Assembly (NCBI RefSeq): GCF_001998825.1
Contig: NZ_MLHG01000020.1
Coordinates: 1 to 64,000, forward strand
Direction: 5' to 3'
DNA from: Rodentibacter mrazii
GTDB taxonomy: Bacteria > Pseudomonadota > Gammaproteobacteria > Enterobacterales > Pasteurellaceae
Length of the DNA: 64,000 nucleotides
The stretch's first letter is position 1; the number at the start of each line of letters is the position of its first letter. The position numbers and the translations under genes were made by a program. Below the pieces are notes generated by a model. It was not told the origin of the DNA and made no database searches. It saw nothing but the letters and a program-made list of their open reading frames with translations. Positions 18,464 to 27,888 of this stretch are shown here, piece after piece.

Positions 18464-19081
18464 TTATTCTGCAAAAACTGGTGAAAACCAACCGTCTAAT
18501 TTTGTTGCAAGTTTATCAATACCAATTTTATTTTGTGCAGAAAAGGCTTCCACTTGAATATCGCCCAGGAAGGGAAGGATTGCTTCCCGCACCATTTTTA
18601 CTTGTTTGGTCCGTGCGCTTTGGCTCAATTTATCTGCTTTGGTGAGCAAGAGTAAAATGGGTAAATCTGCGGAAACCGCCCATTCAATCATTTGTTGATC
18701 GAGATCTTTTAGAGGGTGACGAATGTCCATCAATACAACAAGCCCTGCTAAACATTCGCGTTTTTGTAAATATTCCCCTAAGGATTTTTGCCATTGGATT
18801 TTCATTTGTTCCGGTACAGCGGCATAACCATAGCCCGGTAAATCCACAAGTTTACAATTTGGTTCGACCTCAAATAAATTGATGAGCTGGGTACGTCCCG
18901 GGGTTTTGGAGGTGCGAGCCAGGTTTTTTTGGTTTGTCAGGGCGTTAAGTGCAGTGGATTTTCCCGCATTTGAACGACCGGCAAAGGCAATTTCAATACC
19001 TGTATCTTCTGGAATTGAGCGGATATTCGGGGAGCTAGTGAGAAAATGGGTTTTGTGATAATTCAGTTTAATTTCAGACAT
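18464..19081 (-). CDS. engB: Ribosome biogenesis GTPase EngB (YsxC/YihA)
   Basis: 205 residues, TRAFAC GTPase for 50S assembly. It shows G1 [10 protein letters not shown] (about 34-43), G3 DLPGYG, and G4 TKAD. The ATG at 19081 follows AAGGAAAAATT on the minus strand. A strong terminator follows it. It lies upstream of comM on the same strand. Confidence 0.95.
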   Translation of the reverse strand: MSEIKLNYHKTHFLTSSPNIRSIPEDTGIEIAFAGRSNAGKSTALNALTNQKNLARTSKTPGRTQLINLFEVEPNCKLVDLPGYGYAAVPEQMKIQWQKSLGEYLQKRECLAGLVVLMDIRHPLKDLDQQMIEWAVSADLPILLLLTKADKLSQSARTKQVKMVREAILPFLGDIQVEAFSAQNKIGIDKLATKLDGWFSPVFAE

Positions 19082-19186
19082 AATTTTTCCTTTGATATTG
19101 TGGCGTAAAGCATACCATAGATCGCAAATCTGCTGAAATTGGTCTTGTGCTAAAAAGTAAAAGGATTTTTTTAGGGAGGAGAAAAC

Positions 19187-19288
19187 ATGAAAAAAGTGCG
19201 GTCAATATTGACCGCACTTTTGTTCTATTCCGCATCTTCCTTCGCCCATTCTAATGAGCGTTTTACCGCTTTTTTCCAGCCTTTGTAG
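19187..19288 (+). CDS. Possible 33-residue secreted peptide or gene stub
   Basis: A short ORF on the plus strand preceded by a near-ideal Shine-Dalgarno (AGGGAGGAG, ~6 nt spacing). The product starts [20 protein letters not shown], a textbook signal peptide, then HSNERF and ends after QPL. The first part is encoded by the palindromic uptake-signal pair (19190-19221). The 3' half is antisense to the end of glpK, so the mature part would be only ~13 residues. It could be a genuine small peptide, the 5' stub of a lost exported-protein gene, or chance. No match is recognised. Confidence 0.3.
   Translation: MKKVRSILTALLFYSASSFAHSNERFTAFFQPL
19190..19221. terminator. Terminator made of paired uptake signals (glpK end)
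   Basis: Perfect inverted pair AAGTGCGGTCAAT / ATTGACCGCACTT flanked by A and T runs, 4 bp past the glpK stop on the minus strand. Confidence 0.88.
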
Positions 19289-20736
19289 CGGCGTTCGCGT
19301 TTTTCATTATCGTTATCCGGAGTGAAAGTTCGCTCTACTCGTGCTTTATCGCGGAGTTCGTCCAAGTCTTTCCAAAAACCGGTGGCAAGCCCTGCCAGAT
19401 AGGCTGCGCCTAATGCGGTCACTTCTTTCACTACTGGGCGTTCTACATTCACATCAAGAATATCCGCTTGGAATTGCATTAAGAAATTGTTATTTGTGGC
19501 ACCGCCATCGACACGGAGATACTGTAAGCGTTCGCCGGAGTCGGATTGCATGGCTTCTAATACGTCACGGGTTTGATAGGCGATAGACTCAAGAGTAGCG
19601 CGAACAATGTGGTTACGATTTGCACCACGGGAAAGCCCAAAAATAGCGCCACGAGCATAAGGATCCCAATAAGGTGCACCTAAACCGGTGAAAGCTGGGA
19701 CAACATAAACACCGTTGCTGTCCTGTACTTTTTGGGCAAAGTATTCGGAATCGAAACTATCGTGAACAATTTTGAGTTCATCCCGTAACCATTGAATAGA
19801 GGCACCGGCAATAAATACCGAGCCTTCTAATGCGTATTCCGGTTCGCCTTTCGCATTACAGGCGATGGTGGTAAGCAAGCCGTTTTTTGAGGTGATCGCT
19901 TTATCACCGGTGTGGAGCAACATAAAACAACCTGTACCGTAAGTGTTTTTTGCTTGTCCGGCATGCACACATAAGTGACCGTAAAGCGCAGCTTGTTGGT
20001 CACCGGCAATACCCGCTACCGGAATACGTACACCGCCTTTACCGCCAATGTTGGTTTGACCGTAAATTTCAGAAGAATTATGCACTTCAGGCAACATGGA
20101 GCGTGGGATATTCAAGATTTCAAGCATCTTGTCATCCCACTGTTTGGTGTGAATATTAAATAACATCGTGCGTGAAGCGTTGGTGTAATCGGTTACGTGA
20201 ACACGACCTTGAGTCAGTTTCCACACAAGCCACGTATCCACGGTACCGAATAATAATTCACCACGTTCTGCTTTTTCGCGCGCACCTTCTACATTGTCCA
20301 AAATCCATTTTACTTTGGTACCGGAGAAATAAGGATCGACCACCAATCCTGTTGTATGACGAATATAATCCTCGTAACCGTCTGCTTTCAGTTTATCGGT
20401 AATATCAGCAGTACGGCGACATTGCCAAACAATGGCGTTATAAACGGGTACACCAGTCGCTTTTTCCCACACAATCGTGGTTTCACGTTGGTTGGTGATA
20501 CCAATCGCAGCGATTTCATCAGAGGTGATACCGGCTTTGGCAACGACTTCATTGAGCGTGGAGCTTTGTGTCGCCCAAATTTCCATTGGATTATGTTCTA
20601 CCCAACCTGCACGTGGGTAAATTTGAGTAAATTCGCGTTGGGCAATTTCAACAATGTTGGCGTTATGATCCAATAGTACGGCTCGAGAGCTGGTCGTCCC
20701 CTGGTCTAAAGCAATAATGTATTTTTTGTCAGTCAT
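19225..20736 (-). CDS. glpK: Glycerol kinase
   Basis: 503 residues, FGGY family. It phosphorylates glycerol to sn-glycerol-3-phosphate. It shows the N-terminal phosphate loop [22 protein letters not shown], the FGGY motifs and [26 protein letters not shown] precedes the start. It is divergent from glpF; the shared gap holds two CRP-type sites. In E. coli glpF and glpK are co-directional (glpFK); here they are split into divergent units. Confidence 0.97.
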   Translation of the reverse strand: MTDKKYIIALDQGTTSSRAVLLDHNANIVEIAQREFTQIYPRAGWVEHNPMEIWATQSSTLNEVVAKAGITSDEIAAIGITNQRETTIVWEKATGVPVYNAIVWQCRRTADITDKLKADGYEDYIRHTTGLVVDPYFSGTKVKWILDNVEGAREKAERGELLFGTVDTWLVWKLTQGRVHVTDYTNASRTMLFNIHTKQWDDKMLEILNIPRSMLPEVHNSSEIYGQTNIGGKGGVRIPVAGIAGDQQAALYGHLCVHAGQAKNTYGTGCFMLLHTGDKAITSKNGLLTTIACNAKGEPEYALEGSVFIAGASIQWLRDELKIVHDSFDSEYFAQKVQDSNGVYVVPAFTGLGAPYWDPYARGAIFGLSRGANRNHIVRATLESIAYQTRDVLEAMQSDSGERLQYLRVDGGATNNNFLMQFQADILDVNVERPVVKEVTALGAAYLAGLATGFWKDLDELRDKARVERTFTPDNDNEKRERRYKGWKKAVKRSLEWAKEDAE

Positions 20737-20857
20737 GATAAAACTCCTTGATGATACGTTTTTTTATTGTAAACGAATGTTTTGAACTAAAAACGAACAA
20801 ATTGCGCTCGTAAGCTAATTGAATTACCACCGAATTTAAATACCTATTTTGCAATTT

Positions 20858-20873
20858 TATGACAATGATCACA
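20858..20873. promoter_or_regulatory. CRP site 1 in glpK-glpF gap
   Basis: TATGACAATGATCACA fits TGTGA-N6-TCACA with one mismatch, in an A/T-rich setting. Centre is ~129 bp upstream of the glpK start. Confidence 0.65.
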
Positions 20874-20899
20874 AAAAAATTTTCTTTTTCGATAGATTA

Positions 20900-20915
20900 T
20901 GTGATCAAGTTCGCA
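20900..20915. promoter_or_regulatory. CRP site 2 in glpK-glpF gap
   Basis: TGTGATCAAGTTCGCA fits the CRP consensus with one mismatch. Its centre is 42 bp (about four helical turns) from site 1. Confidence 0.6.
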
Positions 20916-21120
20916 TTTCTAAAATTTAGTTGGAATACCTACTTGAAGAGTAGGGTTTTTAGAAGATAATAAGTGCGCTCACATTGAGTTTCTCAAGTTT
21001 GAAAAAATACGAACATAATTGCTTACTTGCACTTCTTAGCGGGTTTTTTAGCGTTGTCAGCAACAGTTGCTATAGACCCTATTTAGAAATGCTTTCTTCA
21101 ACTATTCGATGGAGATTCTT

Positions 21121-21864
21121 ATGAATGCTTATTTTGCAGAGTTTTTTGGCACCGCGCTTATGATTTTGTTAGGGAATGGTGTGGTTGCCAATGTTTGCTT
21201 GGATAAAACAAAAGGGCAAAGTTCCGGTTGGATTGTGATTACCACCGCATGGGCATTTGCTGTGTATGTGGCGGTTGTTGTTGTCGGACCTTACAGCGGT
21301 GCACATTTGAATCCAGCCGTTACCTTAGGGCTTGCCGCAAAAGGTGCATTCGACTGGGGGCTGGTAGCGGGGTATGTAATCGCTCAAGTTTTTGGCGGTA
21401 TGGTGGGCGCGTTGTTGGTTTATATAATGTACCGCAACCATTTCTTAGCTACAGAAAATGAAGGTTTAAAACGTGCTTGTTTCTGCACAGAACCTGCAAT
21501 TCGTCATTACCCAAGCAACCTTATTAGTGAAATTATCGGTACGTTTGTATTGGTATTTGTGATTTTTTATCTCGTCGGTGCGGATATTACATTACCGGGC
21601 ACAACGGAAGTAACGCCTATTGGTTTAGGTTCTATTGGGGCATTACCGGTGGCAATTCTTGTTTGGGCAATTGGTTTAAGTTTAGGGGGAACAACCGGTT
21701 ATGCCATCAATCCGGCGCGGGATTTTGGGCCGCGTTTAACCTTAGGGCTTTTCCTCAGTCGTCAGTTAAATACTAAACCGGATTGGGCATATTGTTGGGT
21801 ACCGATTGTAGGGCCGATCATCGGAGCATTATTGGCGGCTGTAGCTTATGTGGTGGTGATGTAG
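21121..21864 (+). CDS. glpF: Glycerol uptake facilitator (aquaglyceroporin)
   Basis: 247 residues from the ATG at 21121; GGAG sits 6 nt before it and includes the G of an alternative ATG at 21109. It is a MIP family channel for glycerol diffusion across the inner membrane. Two NPA boxes are present: GAHLNPAVTLG (N64-A66) and GYAINPARDFGPR (N196-A198). The following R199-D200 marks the glycerol-conducting subgroup. It is divergent from glpK and convergent with glpQ. Confidence 0.96.
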   Translation: MNAYFAEFFGTALMILLGNGVVANVCLDKTKGQSSGWIVITTAWAFAVYVAVVVVGPYSGAHLNPAVTLGLAAKGAFDWGLVAGYVIAQVFGGMVGALLVYIMYRNHFLATENEGLKRACFCTEPAIRHYPSNLISEIIGTFVLVFVIFYLVGADITLPGTTEVTPIGLGSIGALPVAILVWAIGLSLGGTTGYAINPARDFGPRLTLGLFLSRQLNTKPDWAYCWVPIVGPIIGALLAAVAYVVVM

Positions 21865-21909
21865 ATAATGTAAAAAACAGGTTGAAAATCAACCGCACTT
21901 TTTCAAACA

Positions 21910-21944
21910 AAAAGAACTCAATCTTTTATAGATTGGGTTCTTTC
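21910..21944. terminator. Terminator between convergent glpF and glpQ
   Basis: AAAGAACTCAATC pairs with GATTGGGTTCTTT (one G-U pair) around a short loop; a T-run follows on the plus strand and an A-run on the other side. A single uptake signal lies just before it. Confidence 0.8.
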
Positions 21945-21959
21945 GTTGTACACAGAAAA

Positions 21960-23051
21960 TTATTGTTTACCTTTCAAAAATTCAACTCCGGTATCAGGGA
22001 AATCCGTAAACACCCCCGTTGCGCCGGCTTTATTCAGCAAGGCATCATACATTTGATTTACATTGGTAAAAAATTCCGGTAAGGCATCTTTACGCACGGT
22101 ATAAGGATGTAGCTCCACATTATATTGTGCTAATTCTTTCACTAATGGTGTGTATTGAATATTACCGACCTTCGATTTTTCTTTATCCACCAACATATAC
22201 CAGCCCGGCCCTACGCCATCTGCATATTTCACCACTTCAGCCATTGCGCCCGGTTTGAACATCCAATCATAATCGTAGTTCACCCATTTGCCTTGTGCAT
22301 TTTTTTCCTCAGTTTCGTGCCAGTCGGTGTATGCCACTAATTGAACTAATTTTAAATCCATCCCCATTTTCGGTAGTAATTCGGTTTTGATACGTTTTAG
22401 CTCATTGAAATCAAAGGTTTGCAAATAAACTCTGTCGGTTTTTTTGTCATAACCATATTTTTTCAATACTTTGAGTGTTTCGGCGGCAATATCTTTACCG
22501 TTTTGGTGGTGGAACCAAGGCGCTTTAATTTCAGGGTAAATACCCACTTTTTTACCGGTGGATTTTTCTAAACCTTGAATAAATTCAATTTCATCCTCAA
22601 AGGTATGGATTTTGAAATGGGATTTCCAAAGTGGGAAGCGGTTCGGATAAACGGCAACTTGTTTACCCGCTTTGGTTTCAAAGTTTTCTGTCATATTCAA
22701 ACTTTGAATTTCTTTTAAGGTGAAATCAATCACATAATAACGACCATCTTTGCGATGACGATTTGGGAATTTTTTTGCCACATCGGTTAAACCGTCTAAA
22801 AAGTGGTCATGAATGACAATGAGACGACCATCTTTTGTCATGGCTAAATCTTGTTCTAGATAATCCGCTTGTTGACCGAAGGCAAGCGCTTTGGATTCCA
22901 GCGTATGCTCCGGTAAGTAGCCGCTTGCACCACGGTGAGCGATAATGATTTTTTCTGATTTCATATTACTTGCCATCATTGAAGATTGACTGCTACAGCC
23001 GACTAATACACTAGTGGCCAGTAAAGAAAAGGCTAATGTTTTAAGTTTCAT
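21960..23051 (-). CDS. glpQ: Glycerophosphodiester phosphodiesterase lipoprotein (protein D)
   Basis: 363 residues from the ATG at 23051, preceded by AAGGAGAAATAG; the longer in-frame start was rejected because it lacks a signal peptide start. Lipobox LVGC with C19 is the lipidation site. GDPD catalytic signatures are AHRGASGYLPEHTLES and VIHDHFLDG. The sequence is nearly that of H. influenzae protein D (Hpd). It hydrolyses glycerophosphodiesters such as glycerophosphocholine, supplying choline for LPS decoration and glycerol-3-phosphate for GlpT. It lies after glpT on the same strand, separated by a terminator. Confidence 0.96.
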   Translation of the reverse strand: MKLKTLAFSLLATSVLVGCSSQSSMMASNMKSEKIIIAHRGASGYLPEHTLESKALAFGQQADYLEQDLAMTKDGRLIVIHDHFLDGLTDVAKKFPNRHRKDGRYYVIDFTLKEIQSLNMTENFETKAGKQVAVYPNRFPLWKSHFKIHTFEDEIEFIQGLEKSTGKKVGIYPEIKAPWFHHQNGKDIAAETLKVLKKYGYDKKTDRVYLQTFDFNELKRIKTELLPKMGMDLKLVQLVAYTDWHETEEKNAQGKWVNYDYDWMFKPGAMAEVVKYADGVGPGWYMLVDKEKSKVGNIQYTPLVKELAQYNVELHPYTVRKDALPEFFTNVNQMYDALLNKAGATGVFTDFPDTGVEFLKGKQ

Positions 23052-23148
23052 AACTATTTCTCCTTGAAGAAGTGCGGTTAATTTTAAGACTATTTTTGTG
23101 AATGAATCATGTTGAGCCAATATAGTCTATCTATATTAAAGATTTATT

Positions 23149-23187
23149 AAAAAAGGCGATCTAAGCATTTGCTTGTCGCCTTTTTTA
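23149..23187. terminator. Terminator between glpT and glpQ
   Basis: AAAAAAGGCGA pairs with TCGCCTTTTTT around a 16-nt loop containing an inner repeat (AAGCATTTGCTT). It lies 7 bp past the glpT stop, so glpQ is not simply co-transcribed with glpT. Confidence 0.85.
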
Positions 23188-23193
23188 CACGAA

Positions 23194-24636
23194 TTATTTC
23201 GTACCGTAGGTATCACCTAATTTTGCTTTGTGTTTGCCTTCTTCAATCATTACATTGAGAAGTAATAACACCGCTAAGATACCGCCGGCGATCATCACGT
23301 AGAAACCGCCATCCCAGCCGTAGTATTCAGCCGCCCAGCCGACAACGGCAGAGGCTGATACGGTACCGCCTAAATAACCGAATAATCCGGTGAAACCGGC
23401 TGCCGTACCTGCGGCTTTTTTCGGTGCAAGTTCAAGGGCGTGTAAACCAATTAACATCACCGGACCATAAATTAAGAAGCCGATAGTGGTCATTAAAATG
23501 AAGTCGGTTAATTGATATGGGTTTTCATACCATGCACTGTAATTGGCAATCTCTGCTTCAGGCGTAGCGGGATTTTTCCATAACGCCACAACAGCAACTG
23601 TGGTTAAGATCATAAAGATAAAACCGGTTAATCCTCGTTTACCTTTGAATACGTGGTCAGATACCCAACCGCATAATAATGTGCCGGGAATCGCAGCCAA
23701 TTCATAAATGGTGTATGCCCATGCCGTACCTTTAATATTGAAGTGTTTTACTTCACCTAAGTAAACCGGAGACCATTTCAACACACCGTAGCGGATTAAG
23801 TAAACGAACACGTTAGCAATGGCGATGTACCATAATAATTTGTTTTTCAAGACATAAGTCATAAAGATTTCTTTGGTAGAAAGCTCATGCTCGTAAGTTT
23901 TTTCGTTATAGTCGTCCGGATAGTCATTACGCCATTTTTCAACTGGCGGTAAACCACAAGATTGTGGGGTATCTTTCATCACAAGATAAATTGGAATGGC
24001 GATGATCATCGCGGCGATACCCGGATAGTAAAGCGCTTGTTGCCATACATCTTTTGCCGTTGCTTCAACACCGTGTGTGCTGAAATAAATTGCACCGGCT
24101 AGAAGTACCATCGCACCCGGCACCATGCCGCCGAGGTTGTGTGCGGTATTCCAAATAGAAACAATGGTTCCACGTTCGGATTTAGACCACCAGTGAACCA
24201 TAGTACGTCCGCATGGCGGCCAACCCATTCCTTGAAACCAACCGTTTAAAAAGATCATAATCCACATGATCACGATACCGGATGTAGCCCACGGGAATAA
24301 ACCCATCATGGTCATACATAAACCGGATAATAATAAGCCGAATGGTAAAAATACTTTCGGGTTAGAACGATCCGAAAGCATCGCCATAAAGAATTTTGAC
24401 AAACCGTAAGCTAAACCGGCTGCCGTACCGACAAGACCCAACTCCGCCTTGTTATACATACCGGCTTCAATTAAACCTTTTTGAGCCAAGTCAAAGTTTG
24501 CACGCACAAAATAATAGGCGGCATAACCAAAGAATATCCCTGCGAATACCTGCCAACGTAAGCGTTTATAGGTAGAATCAATCTTTTCCGCAGGAAGCTC
24601 CGCAATATGCGGTGCGGGTTTAAATGGTCCAAACAT
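23194..24636 (-). CDS. glpT: Glycerol-3-phosphate/phosphate antiporter
   Basis: 480 residues from the ATG at 24636, preceded by TTGGAGAAAAATT; the longer start at 24696 was rejected. It is an MFS organophosphate:Pi antiporter with 12 predicted membrane helices. Typical GlpT segments are [25 protein letters not shown] (first helix, Pi-binding arginine) and [21 protein letters not shown]. It imports glycerol-3-phosphate released by GlpQ. It is divergent from glpABC with two CRP sites between. Confidence 0.96.
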   Translation of the reverse strand: MFGPFKPAPHIAELPAEKIDSTYKRLRWQVFAGIFFGYAAYYFVRANFDLAQKGLIEAGMYNKAELGLVGTAAGLAYGLSKFFMAMLSDRSNPKVFLPFGLLLSGLCMTMMGLFPWATSGIVIMWIMIFLNGWFQGMGWPPCGRTMVHWWSKSERGTIVSIWNTAHNLGGMVPGAMVLLAGAIYFSTHGVEATAKDVWQQALYYPGIAAMIIAIPIYLVMKDTPQSCGLPPVEKWRNDYPDDYNEKTYEHELSTKEIFMTYVLKNKLLWYIAIANVFVYLIRYGVLKWSPVYLGEVKHFNIKGTAWAYTIYELAAIPGTLLCGWVSDHVFKGKRGLTGFIFMILTTVAVVALWKNPATPEAEIANYSAWYENPYQLTDFILMTTIGFLIYGPVMLIGLHALELAPKKAAGTAAGFTGLFGYLGGTVSASAVVGWAAEYYGWDGGFYVMIAGGILAVLLLLNVMIEEGKHKAKLGDTYGTK

Positions 24637-24739
24637 AATTTTTCTCCAACATTTGTAATTATGATTTTCCTTTCTGAATGAAAGAGCAACCCGCATAATA
24701 ATGAAAAATAAAAAATAAGAAAGTTTTCAAATTCAGAAA

Positions 24740-24755
24740 TGTGAAGTATCTCACA
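24740..24755. promoter_or_regulatory. CRP site 1 in glpT-glpA gap
   Basis: TGTGAAGTATCTCACA is a perfect TGTGA-N6-TCACA CRP site, centred ~111 bp upstream of glpT. Confidence 0.85.
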
Positions 24756-24790
24756 AAAAATGACATCAATATGAGCGAACACGAAAATAA

Positions 24791-24806
24791 TGTGATCTTC
24801 CTCACA
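24791..24806. promoter_or_regulatory. CRP site 2 in glpT-glpA gap
   Basis: TGTGATCTTCCTCACA is a second perfect CRP site, centred 51 bp from the first. A pair of near-identical inverted elements, ATGAGCGAA (24771-24779) and TTCGCTCAAT (24821-24830), flanks it and may be GlpR half-sites. Confidence 0.85.
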
Positions 24807-24914
24807 AATATATTTTCTTTTTCGCTCAATATGTTGTTAATTTAGGCATTATTCTCTACAATCAAACGAAGTGGGTTTGTTTTTTATTATTTATTGTGGG
24901 ATCTGGGGGTAAAC

Positions 24915-26606
24915 ATGGGATTATCACCTAATTTATATCGAGATGTTGGAGACTTTTCCTCCTTATCCACGGGTGTGATTATCATCGGTGGTGGGGCGAC
25001 CGGTGCGGGTATTGCACGTGATTGTGCGTTGCGTGGTATTAAGTGTATTTTGCTGGAGCGTCGGGATATTGCCACCGGTGCAACAGGGCGTAATCATGGT
25101 CTGTTACATAGTGGTGCGCGTTATGCGGTGAACGATCAGGAATCGGCGGAAGAATGTATTAAAGAAAATCGTATCTTACGCAACATCGCACGTCACTGTG
25201 TGGATGAAACGGAGGGATTATTTATCACTTTACCTGAAGATTCCCTCGACTATCAAAAAAACTTCATTGAAAGCTGTACAAAATCCGGCATTGAGGCGGT
25301 TGCTATTGATCCTAAGCTTGCAAAAATTATGGAACCCTCCGTTAATCCTCATTTAGTGGGGGCAGTTGTGGTGCCGGACGGTTCTATTGATCCTTTTCGT
25401 TTAACTGCGTCTAATATGGTGGATGCCGCAGAAAACGGTGCCAAAATCTTTACCTACTGCGAAGTAAAAAATCTTATTCGGGAAGGCGGAAAAGTCATTG
25501 GTGTGGATGTTTATGATCATAAAAACAAAATTAAACGCCAATTTTTTGCGCCGCTCGTTGTTAATGCCAGTGGGATCTGGGGGCAAGGGATTGCGGAATA
25601 TGCCGATCTCAAAATTAAAATGTTTCCGGCAAAGGGCGCGTTACTCGTTATGGGGCATCGTATCAATAAAATGGTGATTAACCGCTGCCGTAAACCTGCT
25701 GACGCTGATATTCTCGTGCCGGGTGATACCATTTGTGTGATTGGGACAACTTCTAGCAGAATTCCTTATGATCAAATCGATAATATGCAGGTGACACCCG
25801 AAGAAGTGGATATTCTTTTCCGTGAAGGGGAAAAACTCGCACCAAGTTTACGGCATACCCGCGTGCTACGTGCTTATGCCGGCGTGCGCCCGTTAGTGGC
25901 AACGGATGACGACCCTTCCGGTCGAAATGTCAGTCGCGGTATTGTTTTGCTGGATCATGCGGAACGTGATGGTTTAGACGGTTTTATTACTATCACCGGC
26001 GGTAAATTGATGACCTATCGCTTAATGGCAGAATGGACAACGGATCTAGTTTGCAAAAAACTTAATAAAACCGCCCGTTGTGTGACGGCAGAACAACCGC
26101 TGCCGGGTTCAACGGAAAGTCGTCAAGAAACCAATCAAAAAGTCATTTCGTTACCGAGTACGATTCGTTATTCCGCCGTGTATCGCCACGGTTCTCGCGC
26201 TACCCGTTTGCTAGACAAAGCGCGTTTAGACCGTTCTATGGTATGTGAATGTGAAGCGGTTACTGCCGGAGAAGTACGCTATGCGGTAGATGAACTAGAT
26301 GTTCACAATCTAGTGGATTTACGCCGCCGTACCCGAGTGGGGATGGGGACATGTCAAGCGGAACTTTGCGCCTGTCGTGCCGCGGGATTAATGAGCCGTT
26401 TTGAGGTTGCCACTCCGCGCCAATCGACCACCCAACTCAATGCGTTTATGGAAGAGCGTTGGCGTGGCATTGAACCCATTGCTTGGGGAGAGGCCATTCG
26501 GGAAGCTGAATTTACCTCTTGGATGTATGGTAGTGTATTGGGTTTGAATGATGTGAGACCGCTTGATGAACAAGCACAACAGGGGACGGATAGCAATGAA
26601 TTTTGA
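24915..26606 (+). CDS. glpA: Anaerobic glycerol-3-phosphate dehydrogenase subunit A
   Basis: 563 residues from the ATG at 24915 (GGGGGT upstream), a common length for GlpA. The FAD-binding dinucleotide motif [12 protein letters not shown] is near the N-terminus, and the C-terminal BFD-like [2Fe-2S] domain has CECEAVT and CQAELCACR cysteines. It oxidises sn-glycerol-3-phosphate to dihydroxyacetone phosphate at the inner membrane as GlpABC, passing electrons to the quinone pool. First gene of glpABC, overlapping glpB by 11 bp. Confidence 0.96.
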   Translation: MGLSPNLYRDVGDFSSLSTGVIIIGGGATGAGIARDCALRGIKCILLERRDIATGATGRNHGLLHSGARYAVNDQESAEECIKENRILRNIARHCVDETEGLFITLPEDSLDYQKNFIESCTKSGIEAVAIDPKLAKIMEPSVNPHLVGAVVVPDGSIDPFRLTASNMVDAAENGAKIFTYCEVKNLIREGGKVIGVDVYDHKNKIKRQFFAPLVVNASGIWGQGIAEYADLKIKMFPAKGALLVMGHRINKMVINRCRKPADADILVPGDTICVIGTTSSRIPYDQIDNMQVTPEEVDILFREGEKLAPSLRHTRVLRAYAGVRPLVATDDDPSGRNVSRGIVLLDHAERDGLDGFITITGGKLMTYRLMAEWTTDLVCKKLNKTARCVTAEQPLPGSTESRQETNQKVISLPSTIRYSAVYRHGSRATRLLDKARLDRSMVCECEAVTAGEVRYAVDELDVHNLVDLRRRTRVGMGTCQAELCACRAAGLMSRFEVATPRQSTTQLNAFMEERWRGIEPIAWGEAIREAEFTSWMYGSVLGLNDVRPLDEQAQQGTDSNEF

Positions 26607-27879
26607 CGTAGTGATTATTGGTGGCGGTTTAGCCGGCTTAACCTGTGGTATCGCCCTTCAACAACATGGTAAGCAATGTGTGATTATCAATAACGGTCAA
26701 GCGGCAATGGATTTCGCCTCCGGTTCTTTTGATCTATTAAGCCGTATGCCGTCAGGAAGTGCGGTGGAAAATTTGCAAGAAAATTTAACCGCACTTTGCT
26801 CAACCTTACCATCACACCCATATAGTTTATTAGGGACAGAAAAAGTGATGGGCAAGGCGCGGGAGTTTGAAGTTTTGGCACAATCCCTCAATCTTGATTT
26901 AATTGGCTCCGCTGAAAAAAATCACTGGCGGGTAACTGGACTTGGCAGTTTGCGTGGCACATGGCTTTCTCCGAATAGTGTTCCTACGGTCGAGGGTCAT
27001 GAACCTTTTCCATATAAACATATTGCGGTGCTTGGTATTGAAGGCTATCACGATTTTCAGCCCCAGCTTTTGTCGGCGAATTTAGTGCTTAACCCACAGT
27101 TTGCTCATTGCGAGGTGTGCAGTGGTTTCTTGAATATCCCGCAATTAGACGAACTTCGTGAAAATTCACGGGAGTTTCGCAGTGTGAATATCGCACAACT
27201 TTTAGAACACAAATTGGCTTTTGATGATTTAGTAACAGAAATTGTGGAATCCGCACAAGGCGCAGACGCTGTATTTTTACCGGCTTGTTTTGGTCTAGAA
27301 AATCAAGAGTTTATGACCGCACTTCGCAAGGCAACAAAACTCGCCTTATTTGAATTACCGACCCTTCCGCCTTCGCTACTGGGTATGCGGCAACGTATTC
27401 AATTACGCCGCCAATTTGAATCCCTCGGGGGCCTAATGATGAATGGCGATAGTGCCGTAAAAGCACATTTTGACGGTAACCAAGTGCGTTGTGTGATGAC
27501 TCGTTTACACAATGACGAAGAAATGATTGCCGATAATTTCGTGCTCGCATCAGGCAGTTTCTTCAGTAAGGGATTAGTGGCAGAATTCGATAAAATTTTT
27601 GAACCAGTATTTTATTCGGATATTACGGGAGCAAAAGGATTTGAGGCGAATGATCGCTTTAGCTGGACAGATCGTCGCTTTTCTAACCCCCAGCCTTATC
27701 AATCAGCCGGTGTGGTGATTAACGAACATTGCCAAGTACAAAAGAGCGGTGAATTTTTAACGAATTTATATGCGGTGGGGAACGTCATCGGTGGTTTTAA
27801 TGCTTTAGCGCTTGGCTGTGGTTCCGGTGTGGCGGTGGTAACTGCCTTGACGGTAGCGGAAGAAATTTTGGCGAAATAA
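26596..27879 (+). CDS. glpB: Anaerobic glycerol-3-phosphate dehydrogenase subunit B
   Basis: 427 residues from the ATG at 26596, preceded by AGGGGACGG, giving [18 protein letters not shown] with the FMN/FAD-binding GGGLAG motif. It links GlpA and the iron-sulfur subunit GlpC. It overlaps the glpA end and lies 9 bp before glpC. Three internal uptake signals are present (26757-26765, 26788-26796 and one near 27317). Confidence 0.95.
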   Translation: MNFDVVIIGGGLAGLTCGIALQQHGKQCVIINNGQAAMDFASGSFDLLSRMPSGSAVENLQENLTALCSTLPSHPYSLLGTEKVMGKAREFEVLAQSLNLDLIGSAEKNHWRVTGLGSLRGTWLSPNSVPTVEGHEPFPYKHIAVLGIEGYHDFQPQLLSANLVLNPQFAHCEVCSGFLNIPQLDELRENSREFRSVNIAQLLEHKLAFDDLVTEIVESAQGADAVFLPACFGLENQEFMTALRKATKLALFELPTLPPSLLGMRQRIQLRRQFESLGGLMMNGDSAVKAHFDGNQVRCVMTRLHNDEEMIADNFVLASGSFFSKGLVAEFDKIFEPVFYSDITGAKGFEANDRFSWTDRRFSNPQPYQSAGVVINEHCQVQKSGEFLTNLYAVGNVIGGFNALALGCGSGVAVVTALTVAEEILAK

Positions 27880-27888
27880 GGAGGCGAT

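Larger units (their letters stand above)
20737..21120. promoter_or_regulatory. Divergent glpK-glpF regulatory region
   Basis: 384 bp with no protein gene. It holds two CRP-type sites and several ACGAAYR-like half repeats (AAACGAATGT 20771-20780, AAACGAACAA 20791-20800, TACGAACATA 21008-21017) that could be GlpR operators. It also holds a small hairpin (20938-20954) followed by GTTTTT. The assignment to GlpR is inference from similarity to the E. coli GlpR half-site. Confidence 0.55.

Noticed and set aside
19827-20676. Several overlapping ORFs antisense to glpK.
   Set aside because: They lack ribosome binding sites and recognisable protein features; typical shadows of a strongly coding gene.
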